64,000 nucleotides of DNA from Heterostelium album PN500 (lineage: Eukaryota; Evosea; Eumycetozoa; Acytosteliales; Acytosteliaceae), in assembly GCF_000004825.1 (NCBI RefSeq), contig NW_008805073.1, positions 1,240,001 to 1,304,000 on the forward strand, read 5' to 3'. Shown in pieces: positions 45,901 through 57,051 of the stretch. Both the position numbers and the translations under genes were made by a program. The notes under the pieces are model-generated. The model did not search any database and was not told the origin of the DNA. It was given only the letters and a program-made list of their open reading frames with translations. Each line of letters starts with the position of its first letter. The first letter of the stretch is position 1.

Positions 45901-47392
45901 TTCATTCCAATAACTATCTCTCTTTTCTTGTGTATTTGATTTCTTTAATATTTTTACTGATTTTGTCTAAAATATATTATAGCAATAATATATAAGTATT
46001 AATTATTAGTTAACTTTTCTTTAATAATGTATGCTAATATATTACTTACGGAAACAAGACCACCAATATGAGTTACCAGATGAGACTGAAAGTTTTCTAA
46101 TGTTAAAAGTTGAACGTCTGATGCAAAGTCGATGGATGGTCGATCGTTGTCGGTGGAGGAAGTTCGGTCGGATGAAGAAGTCGATGTGTCAGAGTCTGAA
46201 GAATGTCCTGAAGATGATGAACTCGATGAATATGATGATGCTAAATCTTTACTATAACTATTCGAACTTGTTATAGCTTGTTGTTGTGATTGTGTCTGTT
46301 GTTGTGGTTGTTGTAATAGTTGTGATTGTGGTTGTTGTTGTTGTAATAATAACTGTTGTTGTGCCATCTTTGGTGATAATGTCGGTGATAATATATCTGA
46401 TTCTGTTATCTTTCTCAAAGTCACGGCTGTACCGTATCCACGAGCAACAATACCACTATCACCTTCCAAATCGAAATGTTGTTTGTATCCCAACACTGCA
46501 TTACCACCCATCTCCAAAACCTTCTTACCCAACTGTCTTCTAAGTTTACTGTAATCATTATCATCATTAGTTAGTATACACACATTTGAATCAATATCAA
46601 TATGTTTAACACATTTAACAACATACCCAGATAAAGTATAGAATAAATATTGTCTTTCGAAATTACTAAGTCTTGATGCTCTGAATGTATCTGTCCAATG
46701 ATACTCTGGATCACTCTCAACTATCAGCTCTTCAACAAACTGATGTATACTAACAATACGATAGTTTGAGAATGGTGTAGATACTATAGTATATTGTTAT
46801 TATTATAGAGATTATTGTTAGTTTTGTTATTTTTTTGCTGTTGATAATTAAATCAATCACTTACTCGAAAAGAATTGTACACCTGCCGATGCATCTTTGA
46901 ATGGATTTGCATTTTGAAATATCTCTAACTTAGCTATTACGTAGAGTTCACCTCTAATACCACGAAGTGTATCGTATATTGGAAACCAACCGGATATCTG
47001 TGACGTTCCACTCTCCAAACCCGACAGCAAACAGTTCAAATCAATTAAAACCGTACCTATCATATCATTCTTACTAACTACATCATAATCCCATACTCTT
47101 AAAGTATTATATATATGATTAATATTATTAATATTCACTATATATATAATCTAATATAATGAATATACCTTATATCCAATGGTTTATCTTGAAGATCAGC
47201 TTCATTTGGGAAATCGAAACGAAAATCTTGATTCCATGATGGGTTCAATGTTTTCCTCTTGATATCTGTCTTTTGTGGATCGTTTTGATTTCCACATCGT
47301 AACTCTACATAGGCATCGGCAAGTGCAGAGCTACGATCCATAATGGGAAGGTCTCGACCTTCTACTATTCTAACTTTCAATATACAAGGCAT
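42934..47392 (-). CDS. C2-domain protein of the C2CD5 (CDP138) type
   Basis: Four exons on the minus strand (47392-47169, 47097-46865, 46783-46050, 45966-42934) join to 1407 residues. An N-terminal C2 domain begins MPCILKVRIVEGRDLPIMDR and includes KTLNPSWNQDFRFDF, DYDVVSKNDMIGTVLIDL and ISGWFPIYDTLRGIRGEL, the pattern of C2CD5. Then come FVEELIVESDPEYHWTD and VLEMGGNAVLGYKQHFDLEG, also C2CD5 hallmarks, and a Cys cluster CAICHIP..CAVCKKK in exon 4. The large middle part is Ser/Asn/Lys-rich. The C-terminal region (LSLGGNALVGYHIDEFNLIL) repeats the GGNA..GY motif. C2CD5 in mammals is an Akt substrate that helps GLUT4 vesicle fusion through Ca2+-dependent lipid binding. Here a membrane-traffic role is inferred. 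Confidence 0.85.
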
Positions 47393-47806
47393 TACTAAGT
47401 ATATATGTATAATTGTATCTCTATCTACTATCCGACTATATATTTCTTCTGCTATCTATATCTTTACTCTCTATTCTATCTACTATATATATTAACTAAA
47501 TTTCATTCAATGAAAAATGAAATTAAAACAATTTAATTAACAACTGGTCAAAATCATATCATCCACTTTACAAAAATTTCAAAAAAAAATATCAAAAAAA
47601 AAAAACAAATCAAAAAAAAAAGAGATTCATATTTACCAATTTGGTTTTTTTGTTGAAGTTGTCAACAAGTTTTTTTTTTTTTAAAGAAAATGTGAAATTA
47701 TTAATCTATCTTTATTTTTACTTTTATTTTATAAAATTATTTTATTATTTATTCAAATTTTTTTTTTGAATTGTAAAACTATGCCAATCGGAATCTGATT
47801 GTTTTT
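47393..47806. other. Intergenic, nothing recognised
   Basis: Promoter side of the C2CD5-like gene; A- and T-runs only. Confidence 0.6.
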
Positions 47807-48264
47807 TTACCTTGATATCTTACGAAAAAGGTTTTTTGAAGTTAGTTGGTTTTGGAAGTGGAATACTGATTCTTTTGAGTTCTTCTTTTTCGAATTTATC
47901 TACTAGTACTTGTCTACTGGATCTGAAAGAATCTTACTATTGATTAAATTCTCCATGTGCTGAAGATGACTGAACTCTAACACTAAATTGTAATCCTTGA
48001 TCCAAAAAAGAATTTTCTTTGTCAAAAGTAATAAATTCCATAAAAAGTTATCAGAGGAAAAAATATAATTACCTCTTTTTTAAACCATAGATAAAAAGGT
48101 TCTCCACAATTGTTCCAATCGGTTCTTTTTAATAGTCATTACCACTTTCTCACCTGTAATTGGGTTGATTTCCTATAACAATATTACTTTTAGATTAGAT
48201 TGGTATTGTATTAAAACTTTTAAAATTAAAACAAACCTCTTTTATTGTTCTTATAATTCTCCAT
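47807..48264 (-). pseudogene. Gene remnant, unassigned, ending at an inverted repeat
   Basis: Several minus-strand stretches look coding but do not connect in one frame. They are WRIIRTIKE then, after an intron-like GTTTGT..TAG gap, EINPITGEKVVMTIKKN; then in another frame DWNNCGEPFYLWFKKE; then EFITFDKENSFLDQGLQFS; and finally EKEELKRISIPLPKPTNFKK with a stop at 47807. The residue composition is typical of real protein. No family is recognised. The upstream end meets the left arm of the 43-bp inverted repeat. It is either a decayed gene or one with sequence errors. Confidence 0.45.
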
Positions 48265-48421
48265 AGAAATTAAGGGAGGAAATAGAGAAGTTAGGAAACA
48301 ACAAAGTTAACCAAAGTAAAACATGGTGACATATTTTGTTGATTTTCTCTTCTATCTACATGATTAGAAAATATATTTACTTTGTTGTTTCCTAACTTCT
48401 CTATTTCCTCCCTTAATTTCT
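48265..48421. repeat. Perfect 43-bp inverted repeat with 71-base loop
   Basis: The arm at 48265-48307 (AGAAATTAAGGG..AACAAAGT) is the exact reverse complement of 48379-48421. Beyond the arms CATAG and CTATG can also pair with a small bulge. Forty-three base pairs without a mismatch indicates recent origin or maintained structure. Transcription would give a long hairpin RNA. Confidence 0.9.
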
Positions 48422-48846
48422 TTCTATGTGATCCATCATGTTGATTCGAGAAACTTCTTATCTTATTATTAAAAATATCTATTTCTTTTTTTTAAAAATA
48501 AAATGTTTGCAAAAAAACTTACATTAAAAATATTTTTGTTTTATTCTGATTTCATACAAAGTATAAAACAACATAATCACTCAAAATATTCGATTAATGA
48601 AATTAATTTATGAGTTAGAACAACTTCAAAAGCTAAGATAAACATATTATAAAACAAATCAAACAGATTTTTTGTGAATTTCTAACATTTTGGAATTTTT
48701 GATTAAAAATTGGAAAAAAATGATATTTTAAAAAAAAAAACAGACTTTTTAATTTGCACTTATCTTTCTAATAATTAGAAGCTGCTTCTAATTATTTTAA
48801 TAAAAAAACCTATCTCTTTTATATATATATTATATCTATTAATTCA
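48422..48846. other. Intergenic, nothing recognised
   Basis: A+T-rich leader of the fourth ankyrin gene. No motif beyond T- and A-runs. Confidence 0.6.
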
Positions 48847-50577
48847 ATGCCATCATCTTCATTAGATAATAACTATAATCTTTTAAAGAAAATAATCAAC
48901 TCACTCTATTTGAGGGATAAGATCTTTAGTTTTGTGAAGCTAATCCATAAGAATCATAAAAATGTCTATCAATCACCTATTCAAATAACAGGTTTAGGTT
49001 GGTATGATATTGGATGTTTTCCAGACGAGATGATCAAGTACAATCAAAAAGAAAGATATAAAAACATATTCAACACTGTCATTCGAGATCGAGATTACAA
49101 TGATGATACCATTGCCAAATTCAAGGAATTATATTTAAAATCAACAGTAAAAGCATCGGAACTTGGTCATCTTGACTTGATTGAATTCATTCATCAAGCA
49201 CTACCAAATAAATTTAGTTTCAAATCTATTTTCCAACCGGCATTGGAAGAAGGTCATCTTTCGATACTTCAATTCATCCATCAACATAAGCAGTCTAAAG
49301 GTTTATATATTGGTTACCAACTTCTAAGAGCAGCAGAACTTGGATATCTCGATATCGTTAAGTTTATTCACGAAAATAAATTGGATACCCCAGATGGACA
49401 TCCATTAAAATCAGCAATCAAAAGTAAAAATTTGGAAGTCGTTAAATACATTCATTCCAACTATACAGATGCATGTCGTGGTATTTTAGGATTAGCAATT
49501 AGTGGTGGTTGTTTAGATATTGTTCAGTTCCTATTCCAAAATAGAAGTACCGAGGATTTCTTTGACCTTAGGTTATCTGAAGCAACAACTAAAGGACATC
49601 TATCTGTCATTAAATACCTCATTGAGAATAAAGACAATTTCGATATCGAGTTACCTGATGACATGTTGGATTATGCAGCATACAGTGGAAAATTAGAATT
49701 GGTTCAGTATCTACATGAAAACACTACTGCTAACTGTTCAACAAACGCTATTGATCATGCTGCGACAAATGGATACTTTGAAATGTTAAAGTATCTTCAT
49801 TATAATCGAAGCGAAGGATGCACTGTGGCTGCGATGAACAAAGCTTGTATTGGTGGACACTTGGAAATTATAAAGTTTTTACATTATAATAGAAGTGAAG
49901 GATGCACTGACGAAGCAATGTACAATGCTTGTATTGGTGGACACTTGGAAACTGCTAAATTCTTGAATGAGAATCGAACCGAAGGTTGTAATGCCGATGC
50001 CAAATACCAAGTATCGATGAATGGTCATTTCGAAACCTATAGATATCTTCACTCCAATAAGACAGACCAAGATGACTATCCAATTCTTGACAACTTTGCA
50101 GGTTGTGACGATCCAACAGCACTCCAATGGTTAAAAGAGAACACAACCAACGAACTCACCAAAAATTCATATATGATTGCAATTAAAAATGGAAAATTAT
50201 TCAATTTTAAATGGATAAAAGAGAATACAACACTTCCAATTCCATTTGATGCTTTGGATGAAGCAGCTAAGAAAGGACGTTTGGATTTTGTTGAATATCT
50301 TCATTCAATTGGTGCAAACTGTTCAACCAGTGCGATGGATGAAACTAACAACTTTGAAATCCTAAAGTTTCTATATTTCAATAGAACTGAAGGATGTACC
50401 CACATGGCAAATGAGCGTGCCATCAAATACAACGATATTCATTCCATTAAATTCCTTCACCAAAATATACCCAGTAGCAACTTTGAATCACCTCCATATA
50501 TTCTTAAACAACTTAAAAAGAGTCAATCATATGGATATATTTCAAGGTTGAAGCTAATCAAAGAGTTAAAACTTTAA
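48847..50577 (+). CDS. Ankyrin-repeat protein, NRSEGC family (copy 4)
   Basis: Single-exon gene of 576 residues. The N-terminal cap (LLKKIINSLYLRDKIFSFVK) differs from copies 1-3 but is nearly identical to copy 5 at 58739. Degenerate ankyrin units fill the rest, clearest at residues 290-400 with HYNRSEGCTVAAM, HYNRSEGCTDEAM and NENRTEGC. No other domain is visible. Copies 4 and 5 flank a B-box/kelch gene in the same orientation. Function is unknown; protein binding is likely from the fold. Confidence 0.9.
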   Translation: MPSSSLDNNYNLLKKIINSLYLRDKIFSFVKLIHKNHKNVYQSPIQITGLGWYDIGCFPDEMIKYNQKERYKNIFNTVIRDRDYNDDTIAKFKELYLKSTVKASELGHLDLIEFIHQALPNKFSFKSIFQPALEEGHLSILQFIHQHKQSKGLYIGYQLLRAAELGYLDIVKFIHENKLDTPDGHPLKSAIKSKNLEVVKYIHSNYTDACRGILGLAISGGCLDIVQFLFQNRSTEDFFDLRLSEATTKGHLSVIKYLIENKDNFDIELPDDMLDYAAYSGKLELVQYLHENTTANCSTNAIDHAATNGYFEMLKYLHYNRSEGCTVAAMNKACIGGHLEIIKFLHYNRSEGCTDEAMYNACIGGHLETAKFLNENRTEGCNADAKYQVSMNGHFETYRYLHSNKTDQDDYPILDNFAGCDDPTALQWLKENTTNELTKNSYMIAIKNGKLFNFKWIKENTTLPIPFDALDEAAKKGRLDFVEYLHSIGANCSTSAMDETNNFEILKFLYFNRTEGCTHMANERAIKYNDIHSIKFLHQNIPSSNFESPPYILKQLKKSQSYGYISRLKLIKELKL

Positions 50578-50738
50578 AAAATATAAATATAACGTGTTCT
50601 CTTCTTACCATGACTTTTAACCCTTTAAACGAATATATATATAAGAACATCATCTAAAAATCACAAATCTAACTTTCAAATAAATCTTTATTAAAACTTA
50701 CAAAAGTGTCTTTATTTTTTTTATTTAAATATATTTGT

Positions 50739-50963
50739 TCATAAAACAGTGGTTGATATATTTACAAATAAACAATCAATTGATTGATATAGTTGAAACT
50801 GAGTTAAACTTATTGGTGTTGAATAATTTGTGATTGGAATTTTGTTTCTTAGGTCAACAGTCACAGTAAAACCTACACCAGTTTAGAAATCATTTGAATA
50901 GGGATTGAAGATTTCTATTATTTGTAGCTTTTTATCAGATAATTCGAATCTAAACACCCTTTT
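50739..50963 (-). pseudogene. Beta-rich protein remnant with an in-frame stop
   Basis: The minus strand reads VFRFELSDKKLQIIEIFNPY, SNDF, a TAA, then in the same frame TGVGFTVTVDLRNKIPITNY and further protein-like sequence to VNISTTVL and a TGA at 50739. One internal stop in about 73 codons of good composition suggests a recently lost exon or gene fragment. The family is not recognised. Confidence 0.5.
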
Positions 50964-51002
50964 AAAAAAAAAAAAAAAAAGAAAGAAAAGTTTTTGTTTT
51001 AA

Positions 51003-51042
51003 AACTGAGGGATACACAATTTAAATTGTGTATCCCTCAGTT
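51003..51042. repeat. Perfect 40-bp palindrome
   Basis: AACTGAGGGATACACAATTT is followed at once by its exact reverse complement, with no spacer. It lies 73 bp before the start codon of the B-box/kelch gene. Confidence 0.9.
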
Positions 51043-51115
51043 GAGTTGTCGCTACCTTTGATCCACTTAACATTGATTGTTCATAGCAATTGTCTTTACT
51101 TTTGACCAAAAAAAA

Positions 51116-51783
51116 ATGGATAGTAATAATATTTGTGGTACTCATAAAAGAAGTATTGATCTCATTTGTTATGATTGTAATGTTTTGATGTGTTCTATTT
51201 GTTCACCAAAACATGCACGTCATACCTTTGACCATATTGAAAATATTAAATCAAATTTCAACGATCATGATACCACACAAACAGCACCTATAGATGATAA
51301 CAACACAAATAATAACAATACTAATAATAATAGTAGTTTTACTAAAATTACAGATATTCAAACAGGTATTCAATCAGCATTCGATTCTTTGAAACTAAAA
51401 GTAAAAGAATATGAACAATTACAACAAACAGAACATCAAATCGAAAGTAGTTTCAAAGAGCTACATGAATTCCTTATTGTTGAAGAACATAGATTAAAGA
51501 CACCAATCATCGATAGTAAAGATCAACTAGAACAACAAATAGATAAACAAATCAAAATCATGAAATCTTTGAATACAATTAATAATCATTTTAAAGTTAA
51601 ATCAAATAATAATAATAATGATGATGATGATGATGAATCTGATCGATCAGATTCACAATCATTAACAATAACAGATACAACAGATAACTATCAAATATCA
51701 ACAATAATTCGATCGATTTCACAATCATCTCATCACAATGAATTCATTTCAGCCAACATCAATACATTGTTCTATTTCGATGA
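51116..51783 (+). pseudogene. B-box/kelch protein gene, 5' part (split by a retrotransposon)
   Basis: The start at 51116 (MDSNNICGTHKRSIDLICYD) follows nine A's. An in-frame ATG at 51077 would add 13 residues ahead of the B-box and is less likely. The N-terminus is a B-box zinc finger with C-x2-H, C-x2-C, C-x2-C and His ligands (CGTH..CYDC..CSIC..H..H). A coiled-coil follows at about residues 85-165 (FDSLKLKVKEYEQLQQ, EEHRLKTPIIDSKDQLEQQI), then an Asn/Asp-rich linker. The frame runs into an LTR retrotransposon at 51784. The 3' part resumes after the element at 57649, and leaving out the element with one copy of the 5-bp duplication keeps the two host parts in register. B-box/coiled-coil/kelch proteins are a common dictyostelid family of probable ubiquitin-ligase or scaffold type. 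Confidence 0.8.
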
Positions 51784-52380
51784 TGTTATTTTACAATGGT
51801 AATAATATCATATTATAATATACATATAAACATATAAATATAATACTTACAACTTTGATATAAGATTAGGAATTACTTTAGGAGTAGTTTTGGTACGAGG
51901 AATATAGATTTAATGAATGTAATAAAGTTTAGAGATATAATTTACAGTATAATATTTAAAGATAATAGTTTATTTATTTTGCAATTTGAAGATAAGAATA
52001 ATATTTGGTAATGTTGAATAATGTTGAATAATTAATTTCTATAATGGATTTCCATGTTATTTATACTGTTGGATTTCTTTGACCAGTGCAGTTGCTCAAT
52101 CTCAGAAATCTGTTCTTGATTAACTAATTTGGTATTCATTGTAGATTAACTTGTTGGTTATTTCTTTATGTTAACTTTGGTAGATTGATATTTTGTTGAT
52201 TCACTGAATGTTGATATTATTCTAATATATTTAATTATTGTTAAACAGCTGGATTATTAATTTAAGTTATTTGAAATCGTGTCCATAAACTGTTTGAATT
52301 GTGATAGTTGAATTCTTAATAAATTATTGAACTGTCAGTTGATTTGGTTATTATAATTCTAAAATGTTAATTTTAGAACA
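51784..52380 (-). repeat. LTR, left copy (3' LTR of the element)
   Basis: 597 bp, beginning TG and ending CA. It matches 57052-57648 at a constant offset of 5268 with no gap, and every line compared is identical. Confidence 0.95.
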
Positions 52381-52761
52381 CTGTCTTTAGTTTGAATTAG
52401 TTTTCAACCAATTTCTATAGTCTCCGGTTAAAGACTTATATGATTGGTGAACATCGTTATCCAGTATCCATCCTTGGACTCCTCCTATATTGAAAAGATA
52501 TTCGGTCTTGGCATCTCTCTTGTTGGTGAGATTGAAAATTCTCTTTCTTGTGACGAACATTGTATCTTTACGAATGATATTGGCGTTGATCAAGGCTATG
52601 AGTATCTTGGCACTTTGTTTGGTTGGTGGATGGTTCGGATGGGAATTGTGGTATTTGATGTATTCTTCTAGGACAGTTAACTTATTCTTCTTTTCGAATG
52701 CTTCTTTGATTTCTTTGGCAGATATTCTCTGGAAATTAGTGATTTCAGAAGATTCTGAAAA

Positions 52762-53420
52762 TCATCTTTCATTGTGGAATGTGAATGTATTATGAATGAT
52801 TGGATGAGTAGTAGTTGAGTTTGGAATATTATCCAAAATTAAAGTCTTTGAATCTGGTGTATTGATAGGTGGATTGTTGTTTGTAGTTGAATTGTTGTTT
52901 GTTACCAGATCTAATTCTGAATCAATGTCCATGGCTTCAGTGTCATCTGTGTCGTCGTTGTTGTTACTCTGATTGTTTTGTTCATTTTGAGTAATTGAAT
53001 CGATTTCAATTTCATCTTCTTCTTCAACTTCGCCAAATTCAATATCATCATCATCCTCATCGTCTAAAGAGTTGTGTTTCTTGAAGTATTTAGCATGTCT
53101 AGTGAAGGATGGATTGATTCTTTTTCTCTTTGTACCAGATTCAACGTTGGCAACTGTGACATTTAATCCATTGACATTCGTTACTTCGTATGGACCATCA
53201 AATCTTGTTTCTAATTTGATTTTGTTTTTAGGGTTTGATCTAAACTTTCTTAGATAAACACTATCACCTACTTTAATATCCATTTCTTTCTTATTCTTAT
53301 TATATTGAATTCTCATGTTATAATGATTATCGAATAACCAATTTCTAACAATTTTGAGTTGATTTCTCTTTGAGTTGATCATGTTTTCGATATCAACGTT
53401 TGATGAGTTCATTTTCAATT
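52762..53420 (-). mobile_element. Integrase C-terminal region of the LTR element
   Basis: Encodes a basic segment with GDSVYLRKFRSNPKNKI and DGPYEVTNVNGLNVTV, the usual GPY/F-type module after a Ty3/gypsy integrase core. An acidic, Asn-rich tail follows. Confidence 0.7.
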
Positions 53421-53562
53421 TGTATTGAATAAGAGAGAGTGGTGTTATTGGATTTTCACCTGTATAGATTTTAAAAGGAGAGTATTCGCATCCGTGATGG
53501 ATGGAATTGTTTACACAAAATTCAATTGTATCAACTAAAGTTATCCATTCATCGTGGTTTTC

Positions 53563-54080
53563 TTAATTGTAAGTTGCAATGATAGCTTTACGAAACAAGT
53601 TACCTAAGTATCTGATTATACTTTCCACTTGTCCATTGGCCTGTTGATTTTCTGCAGTGGTAGTTCTGATTTCACAATTTAATATATCCATCAGATCTTT
53701 CCAAAATTTACTAGTAAACTTTGAATCTCTATCAGAGACAATTTCAACAGGCATGCCATGATGTTTGAATATTTCTTTCATAAAGATTTCAGCTAAATCT
53801 TTGGAAGTGTAAGTTGAATGAACTGGTATGAGTCGTACCATCTTTGATAGACGATCAACAATTACCCAGACTTTATTATATTTAATACCTTTGTATTCTG
53901 TATCAATTAATGGAATAAAATCCATACTGATGCTTTCAAAACATTTAGTTGGAACAATAAGTGGTTGAAGTTTACCAATTGATTGTCCACGAGCATCAGT
54001 TGCTTTGTTACAAGTATGACAAGCTTTGACATAATTAGTGACATCTTTGGCTATTCCTTCCCAAATGAAATGTCTACTTA
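53563..54080 (-). mobile_element. Integrase core region of the LTR element
   Basis: MDFIPLIDTEYKG, later VSDRDSKFTSKFW and NQQANGQVE supply the D, D and E of the retroviral-type integrase core, preceded by sequence compatible with the HHCC zinc-binding domain. Confidence 0.8.
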
Positions 54081-54081
54081 T

Positions 54082-55590
54082 TTATTCTAAAGTTTGTTCT
54101 ATTCCATGATGACCTGCAAGTAATGAATCATGGTACATGAAAAGAATACGTTTAATAATAGAGCGAACTTGAGGAACTACTATTTTATCTTCAAAATATT
54201 TAAGTTTACCTTCTGTTTTCACAGATTTAGATTTGTAATATTTTGAAGGGTGTATTGTTTTATTCTTTATTTGTGTTTCTTCTTCAATATATCCATTTTC
54301 AATCATTGCAATTAGATCATTATTATCAATGGAAATGGTGGTGGAGTAAGTGTAACGACTTAAACCATCAGCAATTACATTATCAGATCCTTTTTTATAT
54401 ATAAGAGTTGGGTTAAAAGAGAAAATGTATTGTAACCACCTAATTAATTTAGGTTTTGTATTGTCATTAAGTTTATTATTTATAAAAAGTATATTTTGGT
54501 GATCGGTATGAATAACTAACTTATAACCTAATAGCATATGATAGTTAGATTCGAGAGCATGTTTGATTGCCATAACCTCTTGTTCAAACACATGGTAATC
54601 CTTTTCGGTTGTGTTAAACTTCTTGGATTTGTTTATTATCTTCTTGTTCAATATTGTCTTTGTATTGATAAATGACATGACCTATTCCATCATTGGAGGC
54701 GTCACAATCGATGTGAAATGTTAACTTATAATCGGGTATAAAAAGAAAACTACTATCGCTTATTTGGTTTTTAATCAAAATGAATGTCTCTGTATGTATG
54801 TCTTCCCATTTAAATAATTAATTCTTTCTAGCTATATCAATTAATGGAGCTTCTATTTCAGAGAGTTTGGGGATAAACTTTCGGTAGTAGTTTGTCAAAC
54901 CTAAGAATCCTCTCAATTTTCTCTTTGTGATAGGTTGTTTCCAATTTTTGATTGCTAAGATTTTATCATTTATAGGAATCAATTTATTATGACCAATAAT
55001 ATGGCCGAGATATTCAAGTGAGTATTGACCAAAAATACATTTAGTTAGTTTTATTTTTAATTTGTTTTGATTTAATAAATCAACAATTTCTAAAACATCT
55101 TGAATGTGTTTGTCTTCATCATCAATGTTTGTTTTGATTAACAAATCATCGAGGTAAACAAGTAATTTTTTTGGCAATTACATGTCTTTGGAATATACTG
55201 TCCATGAGTCTCTGAAAACACGCTGGTGCGTTTGTGAGTCCAAATGGTAATACAGTATATTGGAATACACCGAATGAAGTTTGAAATGCTGTCTTAGATT
55301 GATCATTCTCATGAACTCTAATCTGGTGGTAACCTTGGAGTAGATCAATTTTAGAGAAGAGAACACCATCTCTTGTATTGTTAAGAACTTCAGTGATGTT
55401 TGGTAATGGATATGTATCTTTGATAGTTATACCATTTAGAGATCTGTAGTCTACACAGAGTCTCCAACCTCCATCTTTCTTTTTTAATAAATAAAAGAGG
55501 TGCCGCAAATGCGGATTGAGATGGGGTGATTTGACCATTTTCCAAATAAGTGTTTATCTGTTTTTTCCAATTCATTTAAAACGAATGTTG
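54082..55590 (-). mobile_element. Reverse transcriptase and RNase H region of the LTR element
   Basis: The reverse transcriptase shows DGGWRLCVDYRSLNG, FSKIDLLQGYHQIRV, LPFGLTNAPACFQRLM and the catalytic YLDD, all in Ty3/gypsy form. The RNase H part follows with a segment reading YHVFEQEVMAIKHALE and HTDHQNILFI. Domain order RT-RH-INT supports Ty3/gypsy rather than Ty1/copia. Confidence 0.85.
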
Positions 55591-55719
55591 GATTGGATAA
55601 ATTATTTTTTGGTTTTGGGTTGTCAAATTTATGTTAAAATCAAAATCTCCGTGAGATGGGGGTAGTTTTTTGTTAAAAGGTTTAACCGCATCAGGATATT
55701 AATTATTTATTTAAGATGA

Positions 55720-55755
55720 GATTTTTTTTTTTTTTTTTTTTATTATTATTATTAT

Positions 55756-55792
<37 letters not shown>

Positions 55793-56640
55793 ATTTGATT
55801 CAAAAGTGTGGTTAGAAAATTTACTTTCATCCATCTTTCGTGTGGGTTTGATTTATTTGTATTATCATCTACTCTAATATCATTTAAATACACTTAATGC
55901 AAAACATTCATCATTATCACTCTCGCTTTGCAAATTTAAACAGTTTCTAGTTTCAACTAAATTTGTTTGAATAGAATCGTTTAGAGTGCGGAATTTTATA
56001 GCTAATTCTTTAATGTTGTTTTTTTTTTTTTTTTTTTTGCGTTAGGTAAAGATCTATTTTATTTTTAAAATCAATTTTCAAATTTAGATTTTGTAACCCT
56101 CTGTTCCCAACAGAATAAAATTTTGTTTTAGAATTGATTATAAAAAATGGTATGTTAAATTCTTTAATAGATATGTTTTTATTTATTTGTTTTGATAATG
56201 TAAAACTGTCTTTATTTATACCATTTGAGGTAATGTTGATATTGTCTTCGGACTCGAAATTAGAATCTTCGTCCTTAGATCGGTGGTATTGATGTCCTTT
56301 ACCGTGGGAGTTGGTGTTCACATTGTGGTTGGGACTTGTTCCGTGATTGGAAATGCTAGGAGCATTCTTGTTGGTACTTGAAGTACTTGGCAAGTTTGGA
56401 ACATTGTTGATGGTACTCGAAGTACTTAGATTACCGTTGGTGACAGTTGTTCTTGGAGAACCACCATTGGTTGTATTGGTGCTGGTCGCACTTTGGTTTA
56501 AACTTGAACAACTACAATTGATTGCATTGGTGCTGGTCGCACTTTGGGTATCTCTTGGAGAACCACTATTGGTTGCATTGGTGCTGGTCGCACTTTGGAT
56601 ATCTCCGGCGCTGGACGCGCTTGGTGGAGTTTGTTATGGA
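55720..56640 (-). mobile_element. Gag-like region of the LTR element
   Basis: Region between the leader and pol, with low-complexity T-rich stretches (55720-55790, 56020-56040) and a weakly protein-like segment. Its leader-proximal end contains about three imperfect repeats of a 60-bp unit (56450-56620). No zinc knuckle is seen, so assignment to gag is by position. Confidence 0.45.
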
Positions 56641-56739
56641 CATAGTATTGTCAGAAGACATTGGTTTAAAAAAAAAAAAAAACATAAAAAACTTATATAT
56701 AATTTAATTTAGTAAATATTTATAGATATTTCTAATTAT

Positions 56740-57010
56740 AATCACTTGGTGGTGATGTGTATATATTGTTCACTTGGTGGTGAAAATCACTTGTTGGTGA
56801 TGTATATATATATATATTGTTCACTTGGTAGTGAAATTCACTTGGTGGTGATATATTTGTGTTCACTTGATGGTGAAAATCGCTTGGTGGTGATGTATAT
56901 ATATATTGTTCACTTGGTGGTGAAATCACTTGGTGGTGATATATATATATATGTATTTCACTTGATGGTGAGAATCACTTGGTGGTGATATATATATTAT
57001 GCACTTGGAG
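56740..57010. repeat. Tandem repeats in the leader of the LTR element
   Basis: Roughly five units of about 50-58 bp, each built from CACTTGGTGGTGA blocks separated by AT dinucleotide runs. The repeat lies between the primer binding site and the gag-like region. Confidence 0.8.
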
Positions 57011-57051
57011 GTGCTATAGTCGATCGATGCTTTAAAGAGCAGATGCTACCA

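Noticed and set aside
46286-46543. Plus-strand Val-rich frame
   Set aside because: Shadow of Gln/Ser repeats in the C2CD5-like gene.
48847-50577. Ankyrin genes as bacterial effectors acquired by transfer
   Set aside because: Codon use, A+T content and family size match the host; a native expansion is simpler.
56346-56988. Tandem repeats considered as a CRISPR array
   Set aside because: Units are imperfect, spacers are not unique, and the repeats are part of a eukaryotic LTR element.
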